This document shows positions 1 to 5,785 of a stretch of 8,772 bases of DNA, piece after piece. Under the pieces are notes generated by a model that saw nothing but the letters and a program-made list of their open reading frames with translations, was not told where the DNA came from and did no database searches. Origin of the DNA: Candidatus Saccharicenans sp. (GTDB taxonomy: Bacteria; Acidobacteriota; Aminicenantia; Aminicenantales; Saccharicenantaceae); the NCBI GenBank assembly GCA_024653405.1, contig JANLGB010000072.1, positions 1 to 8,772 of the forward strand, in the 5' to 3' direction. The position numbers were made by a program, and so were the translations under genes. The first letter of the stretch is position 1. Each line of letters opens with the position of its first letter.

Positions 1-180
1 CCAGGTGGAGACCAGCCGGTTTTCTCTTTCCAGGGCCAGCCGGAATTCCTGCTGGCTGTTCCTGGTCCGGGCCTGGTACCAGGCTAAGAATTTTCCCAGC
101 GGCAGAAAGTGGGGGTCATAGCCGGGCTTGATTTTGGGGCTGATTTCCTTTTCTATTGACTGGAAGAGGTGACGGCTCAT
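1..180 (-). CDS. N-terminal 60 residues of an unrecognised protein, cut by the window edge
   Basis: An ATG at 180-178 opens a frame with no stop to base 1. A GAGG ribosome binding site (complement of 189-192) lies 8 bases upstream, and a good promoter lies just beyond it, so the start is well supported. The protein begins MSRHLFQSIEKEI and has basic and aromatic residues spread through a probably helical segment (FLAWYQARTRN). It ends at the edge in a stretch of mixed charge (LALERENRLVSTW) that may enter a beta strand. There is no signal peptide or membrane segment in what is visible. It is transcribed divergently from the secreted Ca-loop protein gene across a 243-base gap. I do not recognise the family from 60 residues. 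A sugar-kinase/actin-like ATPase fold is only a faint impression and should not be relied on. Confidence 0.75.
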   Translation of the reverse strand, partial: MSRHLFQSIEKEISPKIKPGYDPHFLPLGKFLAWYQARTRNSQQEFRLALERENRLVSTW

Positions 181-201
181 TTCTGATTCCTCGCTTAAAA
201 A

Positions 202-230
202 ATTATAACAGGATTTCCGGTGGATGACGA
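202..230 (-). promoter_or_regulatory. Sigma70-type promoter of the leftmost minus-strand gene
   Basis: Read on the minus strand this is TCGTCA, a 17-base spacer, and then a perfect TATAAT preceded by TG (extended -10, TGtTATAAT). The -35 matches consensus at 4 of 6 positions. Transcription would start near 195, giving a leader of about 15 bases before the ATG at 180, with the GAGG ribosome binding site inside it. Confidence 0.65.
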
Positions 231-269
231 ATGAAATCTGCTGTTTTGAGTGTCAGAAAATAGGCTAAT

Positions 270-280
270 TTTCCCGGAAA
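270..280. repeat. Inverted repeat TTTCC-C-GGAAA, possible operator half of a pair
   Basis: This is a perfect 5-1-5 inverted repeat containing the 9-mer TTCCCGGAA (271-279). I find the same 9-mer only once more in the window, at 409-417, where it is the core of a longer repeat next to the rightward gene start; the two centres are 138 bases apart. The site lies about 40 bases upstream of the -35 box of the leftmost gene. Binding by a dimeric regulator is inferred, and the regulator is not in the window. Confidence 0.4.
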
Positions 281-369
281 TCATAGTTTAGTCAATAAAG
301 CCCAACCTAAAATATAACAGCGTTTATTTTAAGATAAGATGCGAGCTAAGAATTTTAATAACGGCCAGA

Positions 370-398
370 TTGACAGGAGAAGCTCCTTAAAATAGCAT
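370..398 (+). promoter_or_regulatory. Sigma70-type promoter of the secreted Ca-loop protein gene
   Basis: It reads as a perfect TTGACA (370-375), a 17-base spacer and TAGCAT (393-398, 4 of 6). The predicted start of transcription is near 405, at the left edge of the long inverted repeat 404-422. The spacer itself contains a small inverted repeat, AGGAG-AAG-CTCCT (375-387), which could be an additional recognition element or chance. Confidence 0.6.
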
Positions 399-403
399 TA
401 GGA

Positions 404-422
404 TGTTATTCCCGGAATAACA
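404..422. promoter_or_regulatory. Perfect 9-1-9 inverted repeat at the transcription start, candidate operator
   Basis: The sequence TGTTATTCCCGGAATAACA is perfectly self-complementary around its central C. It spans roughly +1 to +18 of the predicted transcript and ends 1 base before the TTG start codon. As DNA it is placed like a repressor operator. As RNA it could fold over the weak GGAA ribosome binding site (414-417). It shares its central 9-mer with the repeat at 270-280. Confidence 0.55.
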
Positions 423-423
423 A

Positions 424-1074
424 TTGGCCAGGAAAATGAAACAAGAGAAACAATTAACTTTATCCTTCCTTTTAATCCTTTTATTTGGACTGTTCAGCCT
501 GTCTGCGGCCTCACTGCTGGCCCAGAAGAAAGCGGTCAGGCCGCTGAAGCCGGGTGAGGAAGGTCGCGGCCCTTGGTGGATGAAAGCTACGGCCTTGACT
601 TCGGAAGGACGCCTGCCCAGCTTGAAATCCCGAAGGTGGTGGAAAAAGACCCTGGAACTGAAGCCCGGAGACAGCCTGATGCTCGATGAAGGAGACGAAG
701 CCCGGGAGCGGATGGCCGTCAGGCTGGAAAGTTATGAACTGGAAGAGGGACGAGCCGTGGAGGTCCTGGTCTGGGCCATTGACGACGACGGCAATGACAG
801 TCTCAAGGCCGGCGGCGATTTTCATGACGATTGCTATCTTTATGACCTGAACCGGGATGGCCAGGTGGACCTGATGGTCGACTATGCCGACGAAAACCAG
901 GATGGCCAGGCTGACTTCATGGAGGTCCGGTATTTTGAAAGGGGATACCTCGTCCGGGGCTGGTTCGGCTATGATTTTGAAAATATCGGCGAATTGATGA
1001 AATTCAAGAACCCGCTGGAACTAATGGCTGAAAATTTTCAGCCAGAACCTGCACGGCCAGAAACTCTATTTTAA
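424..1074 (+). CDS. Secreted protein with EF-hand-like calcium loops, 5' part of a frame-disrupted gene
   Basis: The function is unknown. The protein starts with a basic segment and a hydrophobic stretch (residues 11-30) ending near SLLA, a likely signal peptide, so it is probably exported. Acidic loops of the Dx[DN]xDG type follow: DLNRDGQVD (141-149) and DENQDGQAD (156-164), spaced 15 residues apart and repeated at DNA level (GATGGCCAGG at 856 and 901), plus a weaker DDDGNDS (120-126). These resemble dockerin/thrombospondin-3 calcium loops. TTG at 424 is the first possible start, because the preceding in-frame codon is a TAA. An ATG at 436 is the alternative, but its AGGA is only 2 bases away. 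The frame runs to a stop at 1072-1074, but from about 1025 the coding signal moves to the next frame: third-position G/C is 3 of 16 codons here against 11 of 16 in the shifted frame. The last 16 residues are therefore probably not native. Confidence 0.7.
   Translation: MARKMKQEKQLTLSFLLILLFGLFSLSAASLLAQKKAVRPLKPGEEGRGPWWMKATALTSEGRLPSLKSRRWWKKTLELKPGDSLMLDEGDEARERMAVRLESYELEEGRAVEVLVWAIDDDGNDSLKAGGDFHDDCYLYDLNRDGQVDLMVDYADENQDGQADFMEVRYFERGYLVRGWFGYDFENIGELMKFKNPLELMAENFQPEPARPETLF
1025..1044. repeat. Perfect 20-bp palindrome at the frame break
   Basis: TGGCTGAAAATTTTCAGCCA is its own reverse complement over all 20 bases. It lies inside coding sequence and begins exactly where the reading frame of the secreted-protein gene has to change. 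In RNA it could form an 8-bp stem with an AATT loop. Confidence 0.85.
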
Positions 1075-2278
1075 GAATGTTTATGACCGGGCCAACCGGA
1101 GCTGGCAGCCGGCCGAAGTTTGTCCGCTGGCCAGTTTCGACCGCAACGGAGACGGGTTGAGCGACCTGGTGGTCCGCTTCAACCTGGACCCGGAGTCGGC
1201 CGAGCCGGTCATCGGTAGCCTGGAAATAAGTTTCGATGTCGACCACAGCAACAACCAGGACCATCCCTTTCACTATGACCTGGGCCTGGTGTTATCCAGC
1301 CGGCAACTCTATAACCAGGATGAATACCGGATTTATTCTGGCAAGAGGAGACCTCCCCAGGAAGTCAGTGCCATTCCCTACGATAAGATCCTGGACCGGC
1401 TCAGGGACATTGAGGCCACGGCCGCTGGATTTTCCTGGAAAGAATATCCTGATGAGAACCTGGAAAAAAATAAAAGCTGGCCGGAGCTGGAGGGGCAGGG
1501 GATAGGCTGGTCCTGGGAAAGGAAAGGATTGCCGCTGGCTTCGGCCAGCCGGCAGAAGTGGAATGTGCGCCGGGAGGTGGCTTCTAGCGCCAGCGGGCAG
1601 GTGGAGTTTTATTACAGCCCGGTTGACCAGAAAATTCATCTTCTCGGAGCCGAGGAGGGCTGGCTGCCGATAGGTTACCTGGCGGGACTGCCACGCCTGG
1701 GTGAAATACGTTATTTCGATACTGACGGCAACGGCTATTTCGACCGCCGGGAAATTTACCTGGCTGCCAGCACCAGGCCGGTCCTGGTCCTGCCGCTGAC
1801 TGAAGACAGGAATGTTAAGTTGCCATTTGACTTAAACCGCATTTCAGACTTTTATCTGAATGAGGTTTTGCCGGCTGCCCAGGCCAGGAGTGAAGCCTAT
1901 CTCCGGGCGATAAAAAAAGTGCATAATTATGACCCACCACCTGGTTTTCTAGAGGCCTGGAACCGGGTCGGGCCGAGCGAGAGACGTTATCTACAGGATT
2001 TTATTAGCCTACTGGCTTTCATCAATCTACGCGATTACCTGCTGACGGTGGTCAACCAAACCCTGTTCCAGGAATTAGCGCGGGACAGCCAGGGGCGCCC
2101 GCTGGGGGACCTCCATCCCAGGTTATTCCGTGATCCGAAGCAAGTGGGCCAGACCCTGTCCTCGGACCGGGCCTGGAAGCTGGCCAGGTTGTTGACTGAA
2201 CTGGAACTGGCCTACGGGCTTGGCCAGGTGGAACGGTTCGAAGAGATTATTGGCCAGATCAAAGTGCTGGAGTGGTAA
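1025..2278 (+). CDS. Secreted Ca-loop protein, 3' part of the same frame-disrupted gene
   Basis: This is the downstream part of the gene beginning at 424, shifted by +1. The frame is bounded by a TAA at 1022-1024 and has no ATG or GTG start near its beginning. The first usual start is TTG at 1157, which falls inside a calcium-loop motif (DRNGDGLSD, 1136-1162) and has no good ribosome binding site, so an independent start is unlikely. Joining codon 1021-1023 to the TGG at 1025 gives one protein of about 617 residues. In joined numbering the loops are DRNGDGLSD (239-247) and DTDGNGYFDRRE (432-443), the same style as in the 5' part. The C-terminal third (about 450-617) is rich in charged residues and leucine and looks alpha-helical, without membrane segments. 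I do not recognise the family. The gene ends 19 bases from the convergent fbp. It could be a pseudogene, a sequencing error or a recoded gene. Confidence 0.7.
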   Translation, partial: WLKIFSQNLHGQKLYFKNVYDRANRSWQPAEVCPLASFDRNGDGLSDLVVRFNLDPESAEPVIGSLEISFDVDHSNNQDHPFHYDLGLVLSSRQLYNQDEYRIYSGKRRPPQEVSAIPYDKILDRLRDIEATAAGFSWKEYPDENLEKNKSWPELEGQGIGWSWERKGLPLASASRQKWNVRREVASSASGQVEFYYSPVDQKIHLLGAEEGWLPIGYLAGLPRLGEIRYFDTDGNGYFDRREIYLAASTRPVLVLPLTEDRNVKLPFDLNRISDFYLNEVLPAAQARSEAYLRAIKKVHNYDPPPGFLEAWNRVGPSERRYLQDFISLLAFINLRDYLLTVVNQTLFQELARDSQGRPLGDLHPRLFRDPKQVGQTLSSDRAWKLARLLTELELAYGLGQVERFEEIIGQIKVLEW

Positions 2279-2283
2279 GAGTT

Positions 2284-2308
2284 CCCGGCCAGGGTTTTTA
2301 TTTTTTTT
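2284..2308 (+). terminator. Weak possible terminator after the secreted-protein gene
   Basis: A short CCC-GGCCA-GGG hairpin (only 3 bp) is followed by a T-rich run (2295-2308, one A). The T run overlaps the last codons of the convergent fbp gene. The stem is short for an intrinsic terminator, so this is a guess from the U-tract and its position. Confidence 0.25.
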
Positions 2309-3284
2309 CTCTCAGGATGGCAGCGACTTCTTCCACCAGCGGGGCCGAGCCGAGATAAAGAGCCGTCCTCTGGTGGATCTGTTCCGGCTTAATTTCGAGT
2401 ATTGACTGACCGGCTTCATCGACCGCCAGGCCGCCAGCTTCCCGGCACATGAAACTGACCACAGCCGCTTCGTACATCAACCGCAGTTTACCCTGGGGAT
2501 AGTTTTTCCTGGGGTCGGGATGGTTGACAATGGCCGGATAGAGGAACAGGCCGCCGTTGCTCAGAATGCGGTGAAAATCTCCGGCCAGAGCTCCCAGATA
2601 GCGGAAATGGTATTTTTTTTCGTTCCGGTCCAGCCAGTCACTGAGGCCCCGGGCAAAGTAGCCACGGTGAGCCGAGTTAAAGGACAGCTCCCAGGTCCTG
2701 GAGTCGGATGGCAGTTCCAGCCTGACCGGTTTAACATAGTTCATCGTCTCGTCGATATGAAAGCGCCAGCAACCGGCTTCCCGGAGGGCAATGGTGAAGG
2801 TCCCCGTCGGGATGACGAACATCCCGGCCGCTATGTATTCCTGGCCGGCCCGCAGGTGTCCATCTTCCGGGCCCTCCAGGTTTCTCTTGGCTATCCCGAA
2901 CAGAAAACCAACCGGCAGGTTGTGGGGAATGTTGGAGGAGCCATCCAGCGGGTCGTAATAAACGAAGTACCGTCCGGCGGCATTCATGGGAATTATCTCG
3001 TCTTCCTCTTCGCTGACGGCGTAAATCACCCGGCCGGAACGAGCCAGGTAATGCTTGACTACTTCGTTGGCGATCTGGTCCAGTTTCATGACCTTTTCCC
3101 CCTGGATGTTCACCAGGCCGCTCAGTCCCAGGTTCCCGCTCAGAGCCCCGGTCAGGTAATAATGCTGGATTCTCTTAGCCGCGTTCAGGATGGAATTCAT
3201 CAGGATCAAAAAGTGATAGGTCCGGCCATGCCTTTCCTGGTGTTCCAGGAGAAAATCCATGAAAGTTATTTCAAAATTTAGCAT
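2298..3284 (-). CDS. fbp: Fructose-1,6-bisphosphatase, class I
   Basis: It hydrolyses fructose 1,6-bisphosphate to fructose 6-phosphate in the cytoplasm, the committed step of gluconeogenesis. At 328 residues it has the usual class I length. Visible family motifs are GLVNIQGE (56-63), KLDQIAN (67-73), SEEED (91-95), the signature DPLDGSSN (111-118), FRYLG (227-231), GGLFLYP (244-250) and GKLRLMYEAA (265-274). Residues matching the known metal ligands are present (D69, E92/E93, D111, L113, D114, E272), as are the substrate-binding Y249 and K266. Some normally conserved positions differ: the signature continues NIPHNLPVG where NID.N.SVG is usual, and GALAGDFHR replaces GSMVADVHR, so this is a divergent branch with an intact active site. 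The ATG at 3284 has an AGAGGTG ribosome binding site (complement 3289-3295). It lies 109 bases downstream of yitT with its own promoter in the gap. Confidence 0.95.
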   Translation of the reverse strand: MLNFEITFMDFLLEHQERHGRTYHFLILMNSILNAAKRIQHYYLTGALSGNLGLSGLVNIQGEKVMKLDQIANEVVKHYLARSGRVIYAVSEEEDEIIPMNAAGRYFVYYDPLDGSSNIPHNLPVGFLFGIAKRNLEGPEDGHLRAGQEYIAAGMFVIPTGTFTIALREAGCWRFHIDETMNYVKPVRLELPSDSRTWELSFNSAHRGYFARGLSDWLDRNEKKYHFRYLGALAGDFHRILSNGGLFLYPAIVNHPDPRKNYPQGKLRLMYEAAVVSFMCREAGGLAVDEAGQSILEIKPEQIHQRTALYLGSAPLVEEVAAILREKK

Positions 3285-3315
3285 CGCCCACCTCTTGGTA
3301 TTGGCTCAGTCCTTT

Positions 3316-3344
3316 TAACTATCACAGGGACGGGAAAAATTCAA
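3316..3344 (-). promoter_or_regulatory. Sigma70-type promoter of fbp
   Basis: On the minus strand this reads TTGAAT, 17 bases, then TAGTTA preceded by TG (TGaTAGTTA, extended -10). The start of transcription would be near 3309, about 25 bases before the fbp ATG. fbp can therefore be transcribed independently of yitT, though read-through is possible because I see no terminator between the two genes. Confidence 0.5.
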
Positions 3345-3393
3345 TCGGAAAATGGCTACCAATCAGGACCTTGGCCCCAGATCAAGACCGGCC

Positions 3394-4278
3394 TCAGGTG
3401 GAATGGATCGGCTTGAAACCCTTGCCCAGAACTTCGTAGGTATCATTGATGATGACAAAAGCCTGGGGGTCAACTTTCTTAATGAAAGATTTGAGCTCGG
3501 CCAGCTGCTTGCGATGGATGACTGTGATGATGATCTCCCCCTCGCGGTTCAGGAAAAGGGAGCGGGACTTGAGGGCGCTACCGCTGCGGTCGAGCCGATT
3601 GATGATGAAGTCGGCAATGCGCTCGGTCTGGCTGGAAGTGATGATGACCAGCTTGGAAAAACTCCAGCCTTCCAGGACCAGGTCAATGACTTTGGAGGAG
3701 ATAAACAGGACAATGTAACCGTAGAGGGGAGCTTCCAGGTTTTTGAAGACCAGCCCGGAAGCGGAGATGATGACGAAATCCGTCAGCATGATGCTGATGC
3801 CGACAGTTAACCCGGTATATTTATTGAGGATCAGCCCGATGACATCGGAGCCACCAGTCGAGGCCTGGCCGCGAAAAACCAGCCCCAGACCCAATCCCAG
3901 GAGCAAACCACCGTAGATTGAAGCCAGCAGGGGATTGTCGGTACCCCGGGGCAAACCCATAATTTCATTAAACAGGTCGATCATCAGGGAGGAAATCACC
4001 ATGCCAGCCAGAGTGGTCAGAACATACTTCCGGCCCAGGTAACGGTAACTCAGGAGAAGGATCGGCACGTTGAGGCCGATGATGATCAGGCCGACCGGGA
4101 GCTTAAACAGGTAGTTGAGGATGATGGAGATACCAGAGACTCCTCCGGGAACCAGGTGGAAGGGAATCAGGAAAAGAGAATAACCAAGAGCCATGATGGC
4201 CGAACCGACCAGGACATACAGGAGGTTCTGGCCAATTTTTTTCAAAACTCCCCGCCCGGGCAGAAAGACTGGTTTCAT
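3394..4278 (-). CDS. YitT family membrane protein (YitT_membrane plus DUF2179)
   Basis: This is an inner-membrane protein of the YitT/YpjC/YqfU family, whose transported substrate, if any, is not established. Residues 1-210 carry about five to six hydrophobic segments with the family motifs PGGVSGIS (44-51) and RGQASTGGSDVIG (136-148). The C-terminal part (about 210-294) is a soluble DUF2179 domain ending in DPQAF (270-274) and YEVLGKGF (281-288), both typical. At 294 residues it matches the family. I chose the ATG at 4278 because a GAGGG ribosome binding site (complement 4284-4288) precedes it by 5 bases. The longer frame starting at 4335 would begin on the -35 box of the promoter, so its extra 19 residues are not expected to be transcribed. 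It is divergent from the MFS operon and upstream of fbp on the same strand. The family call is secure; the role is unknown. Confidence 0.9.
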   Translation of the reverse strand: MKPVFLPGRGVLKKIGQNLLYVLVGSAIMALGYSLFLIPFHLVPGGVSGISIILNYLFKLPVGLIIIGLNVPILLLSYRYLGRKYVLTTLAGMVISSLMIDLFNEIMGLPRGTDNPLLASIYGGLLLGLGLGLVFRGQASTGGSDVIGLILNKYTGLTVGISIMLTDFVIISASGLVFKNLEAPLYGYIVLFISSKVIDLVLEGWSFSKLVIITSSQTERIADFIINRLDRSGSALKSRSLFLNREGEIIITVIHRKQLAELKSFIKKVDPQAFVIINDTYEVLGKGFKPIHST

Positions 4279-4306
4279 TTTTTCCCTCATAAAGAAAATT
4301 TTTGAT

Positions 4307-4335
4307 TTTCTAACATAACTGCAGAAGGATGTCAA
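4307..4335 (-). promoter_or_regulatory. Sigma70-type promoter of yitT
   Basis: On the minus strand this is a perfect TTGACA (complement 4330-4335), 17 bases and TAGAAA (complement 4307-4312) preceded by TG, an extended -10. Transcription would start near 4300, about 22 bases before the ATG at 4278. Its position rules against translation starting at 4335. Confidence 0.65.
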
Positions 4336-4354
4336 CGAGACCGGGGTCGATTAA

Positions 4355-4371
4355 AATTGCCTTGGCCAATT
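4355..4371. repeat. Inverted repeat AATTG-n7-CAATT between divergent promoters
   Basis: The 5-bp arms flank CCTTGGC, and the centre also contains the 8-bp palindrome TTGGCCAA (4362-4369). It sits between the -35 boxes of the leftward yitT promoter and the first rightward candidate promoter, where a shared operator would be expected. The arms are short and AT-rich, so chance is a real possibility. Confidence 0.25.
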
Positions 4372-4381
4372 AAAAAGTCAG

Positions 4382-4409
4382 TTGATTTTTTTTCTGTTTG
4401 TGCTAGTAT
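4382..4409 (+). promoter_or_regulatory. Distal candidate promoter (P1) ahead of the MFS operon
   Basis: TTGATT (4382-4387) is followed by a 16-base spacer and TAGTAT (4404-4409) with TG two bases upstream (TGcTAGTAT). The expected start of transcription, near 4416, coincides with the first base of an 8-bp hairpin. From here the leader to the MFS ATG is about 156 bases. Confidence 0.45.
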
Positions 4410-4415
4410 TACAGA

Positions 4416-4508
4416 GGACTCTGTTGTGCTGGCTGGGCAGAGTCCAAGGATACCCTCCTTCAATCATCCCCTTAAATGAGATTTTCCCCTAACCCCAACA
4501 GCCAGCAC
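4416..4508 (+). ncRNA. Predicted structured leader or small RNA with hairpin and loop-complementary segment
   Basis: Stem P1 pairs GGACTCTG (4416-4423) with CAGAGTCC (4438-4445), a perfect 8 bp around a 14-base loop. Immediately after it AAGGA (4446-4450) pairs with TCCTT (4456-4460) around TACCC. The P1 loop contains GTGCTGGCTG (4426-4435), perfectly complementary over 10 bases to CAGCCAGCAC (4499-4508). The two pairings would give either a pseudoknot or two mutually exclusive folds. I do not recognise a known riboswitch consensus in it. It would be transcribed from P1 as a long leader of the MFS operon or as a separate small RNA. No open frame of note lies within it. Transcription and folding are inferred from sequence only. 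Confidence 0.4.
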
Positions 4509-4512
4509 CTTA

Positions 4513-4541
4513 TTTACAATCAACCAAAATTAAGATATTTT
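4513..4541 (+). promoter_or_regulatory. Proximal candidate promoter (P2) of the MFS operon
   Basis: TTTACA (4513-4518, 5 of 6) is followed by a 17-base spacer and TATTTT (4536-4541, 4 of 6). Transcription would start near 4548, about 24 bases before the ATG at 4572, matching the 15-25-base leaders predicted for the other promoters in the window. The region is AT-rich, which raises the chance of a false match. Confidence 0.4.
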
Positions 4542-4571
4542 TCTATTCCTTGATTTCAGCCGGAAAAATCA

Positions 4572-5783
4572 ATGGTTGATACTTCCAGTCCCAACGGTCG
4601 GGCTCAGCCCTGGAGCCGGGATTTCATCCTGGGCCTGACCGCTTATTTTTTTCTGTTCCTGTCGGTCAGCCTGTTCTTCCTCCTGCCGTTGTTCTTAAAA
4701 CAATTCCAGGCCAGCGGGGGCCAGGTCGGTTTGATCATGGGCATTCACAGCCTGACGGCTATCCTGGTCAGGCCCTTTTTTGGCCAGTTGATAGACCGGC
4801 GCGGCGGCAAGAAAATCTCTCTTCTGGGCCTGGGACTGCTAATGGTCAGTGTGCCCCTGTTTCATCTGGTTCATGGGGCCGGCACCTTTCCGGTCCTGCT
4901 TCGGGCGCTGACCGGCATTGGCTGGGGCATCAGCATGACAGCCACCATCACCATGTGCACCGACCTGGCTCCGGTCCAGAGCATGGCCCGGTCGATCGGC
5001 CTGGTGGGAGTGGCCGGGTTAATAGCCAACGCCGTCGGCCCGTCGCTGGGGGAAGAAATAATCAGGCGCTATGGTTTCTCCGGGCTGTTCAACAGCAGCC
5101 TGGTTTTCCTGTTCCTATCCTTTATCTTCATCAATCTGACGCGAGAATTGCCGAAGGAGGACCGGGGTCCAGACAGCTCTTCTTCGCTGGCCGGTCTGGC
5201 CAGGTCTGGGTACTTATTGATTTTGCTGATAATAGGTTCGATGCCGATAATCCATGGTTCGGTGAGGGGGGCCATGATTTATTTCATGCCCTTGCTGGCC
5301 AGGGCTCTGAATTTGGGCCGGGTCGGTCCATTCTTCATCATTTTTTCGGCCGCGGCCATCCTGTCCCGTTTCCGCCTGGGCGGCCTGTCTGATTACCTCG
5401 GCCGGAAAAAGGTTGTGATGCTTTCGGCTCTTATCATCAGTCTGAATCTCCTTGTCATTTCCCAGATCAAGTCAACGGCCGGCCTGTGGTTGACTGGATT
5501 TATCGGGGGCTTTGGCCAGGGCCTGATCTTTCCGGCCCTCAGCACCTACCTGATAGATTTTCTAGGGAGGGAGAACAAGGGGTTGGCCATCAGCTTGTAT
5601 AATTCTCTTTTTGATGTGGGCATGGGACTGGGCTCCATGCTGTACGGCTGGATTTCAGAATTGGTTGGTCTCCAGTCGATGTACCTGGTGGCCGGAATCC
5701 TATTGCTATCTTTTAATATTATTTTTAAGATAAAGGCACCCGACCCCGGCCGGCAGGTAGCCAACCGGGCTGAAGGAGGCTGA
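4572..5783 (+). CDS. Major facilitator superfamily (MFS) transporter
   Basis: This is an inner-membrane secondary transporter of 403 residues, the usual size for a 12-helix MFS protein. Hydrophobic segments fill both halves, with a polar linker at about 192-212 (KEDRGPDSSSS). Motif A appears between helices 2 and 3 as GQLIDRRGGKK (71-81) and again in the second half as GGLSDYLGRKK (270-280), which marks the internal duplication. RALTGIGWGI (111-120) matches the helix 4 motif with its conserved arginine. The substrate cannot be read from the sequence; the type is commonly a drug or metabolite exporter. The ATG at 4572 has only a weak GGA upstream (4562-4564). It is the first gene of an operon, since its TGA is 2 bases before the nitroreductase ATG and its last codons contain that gene's ribosome binding site, which suggests translational coupling. 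Confidence 0.9.
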   Translation: MVDTSSPNGRAQPWSRDFILGLTAYFFLFLSVSLFFLLPLFLKQFQASGGQVGLIMGIHSLTAILVRPFFGQLIDRRGGKKISLLGLGLLMVSVPLFHLVHGAGTFPVLLRALTGIGWGISMTATITMCTDLAPVQSMARSIGLVGVAGLIANAVGPSLGEEIIRRYGFSGLFNSSLVFLFLSFIFINLTRELPKEDRGPDSSSSLAGLARSGYLLILLIIGSMPIIHGSVRGAMIYFMPLLARALNLGRVGPFFIIFSAAAILSRFRLGGLSDYLGRKKVVMLSALIISLNLLVISQIKSTAGLWLTGFIGGFGQGLIFPALSTYLIDFLGRENKGLAISLYNSLFDVGMGLGSMLYGWISELVGLQSMYLVAGILLLSFNIIFKIKAPDPGRQVANRAEGG

Positions 5784-5785
5784 CC

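Noticed and set aside
311..330. A second TGtTATATT extended -10 on the minus strand near 312-320.
   Set aside because: No acceptable -35 box lies 16-18 bases upstream, and the leftmost gene already has a better promoter closer to its start.
1060..1080. TTT-TAA-G at the end of the 424 frame as a programmed +1 frameshift site (UUU slipping on UUUU before a UAA, like prfB).
   Set aside because: Codon third-position use shows that the downstream frame is already the coding one from about 1025, and there is no Shine-Dalgarno-like stimulator just upstream. The frame change is better placed at the palindrome edge.
2520..3281. Long plus-strand open frame of 253 codons.
   Set aside because: It lies antisense within fbp, whose motifs are unmistakable on the minus strand. 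The translation has no recognisable domain and no ribosome binding site.
3352..3810. Plus-strand open frame of 152 codons, very rich in aspartate.
   Set aside because: The acidity is produced by reading the antisense of hydrophobic Ile/Val codons (ATC/GTC become GAT/GAC) in yitT. It is a shadow of that gene.
4416..4508. Known riboswitch identity (fluoride, ZTP/pfl, preQ1) for the leader structure.
   Set aside because: The GCTGGGCA string recalls the ZTP core, but the surrounding conserved elements are absent, and the fluoride and preQ1 consensus sequences do not fit.
4955..5392. Plus-strand open frame of 145 codons within the MFS gene.
   Set aside because: It is an alternative-frame reading of the transporter, Gly/Arg/Pro-rich with no motif or ribosome binding site.
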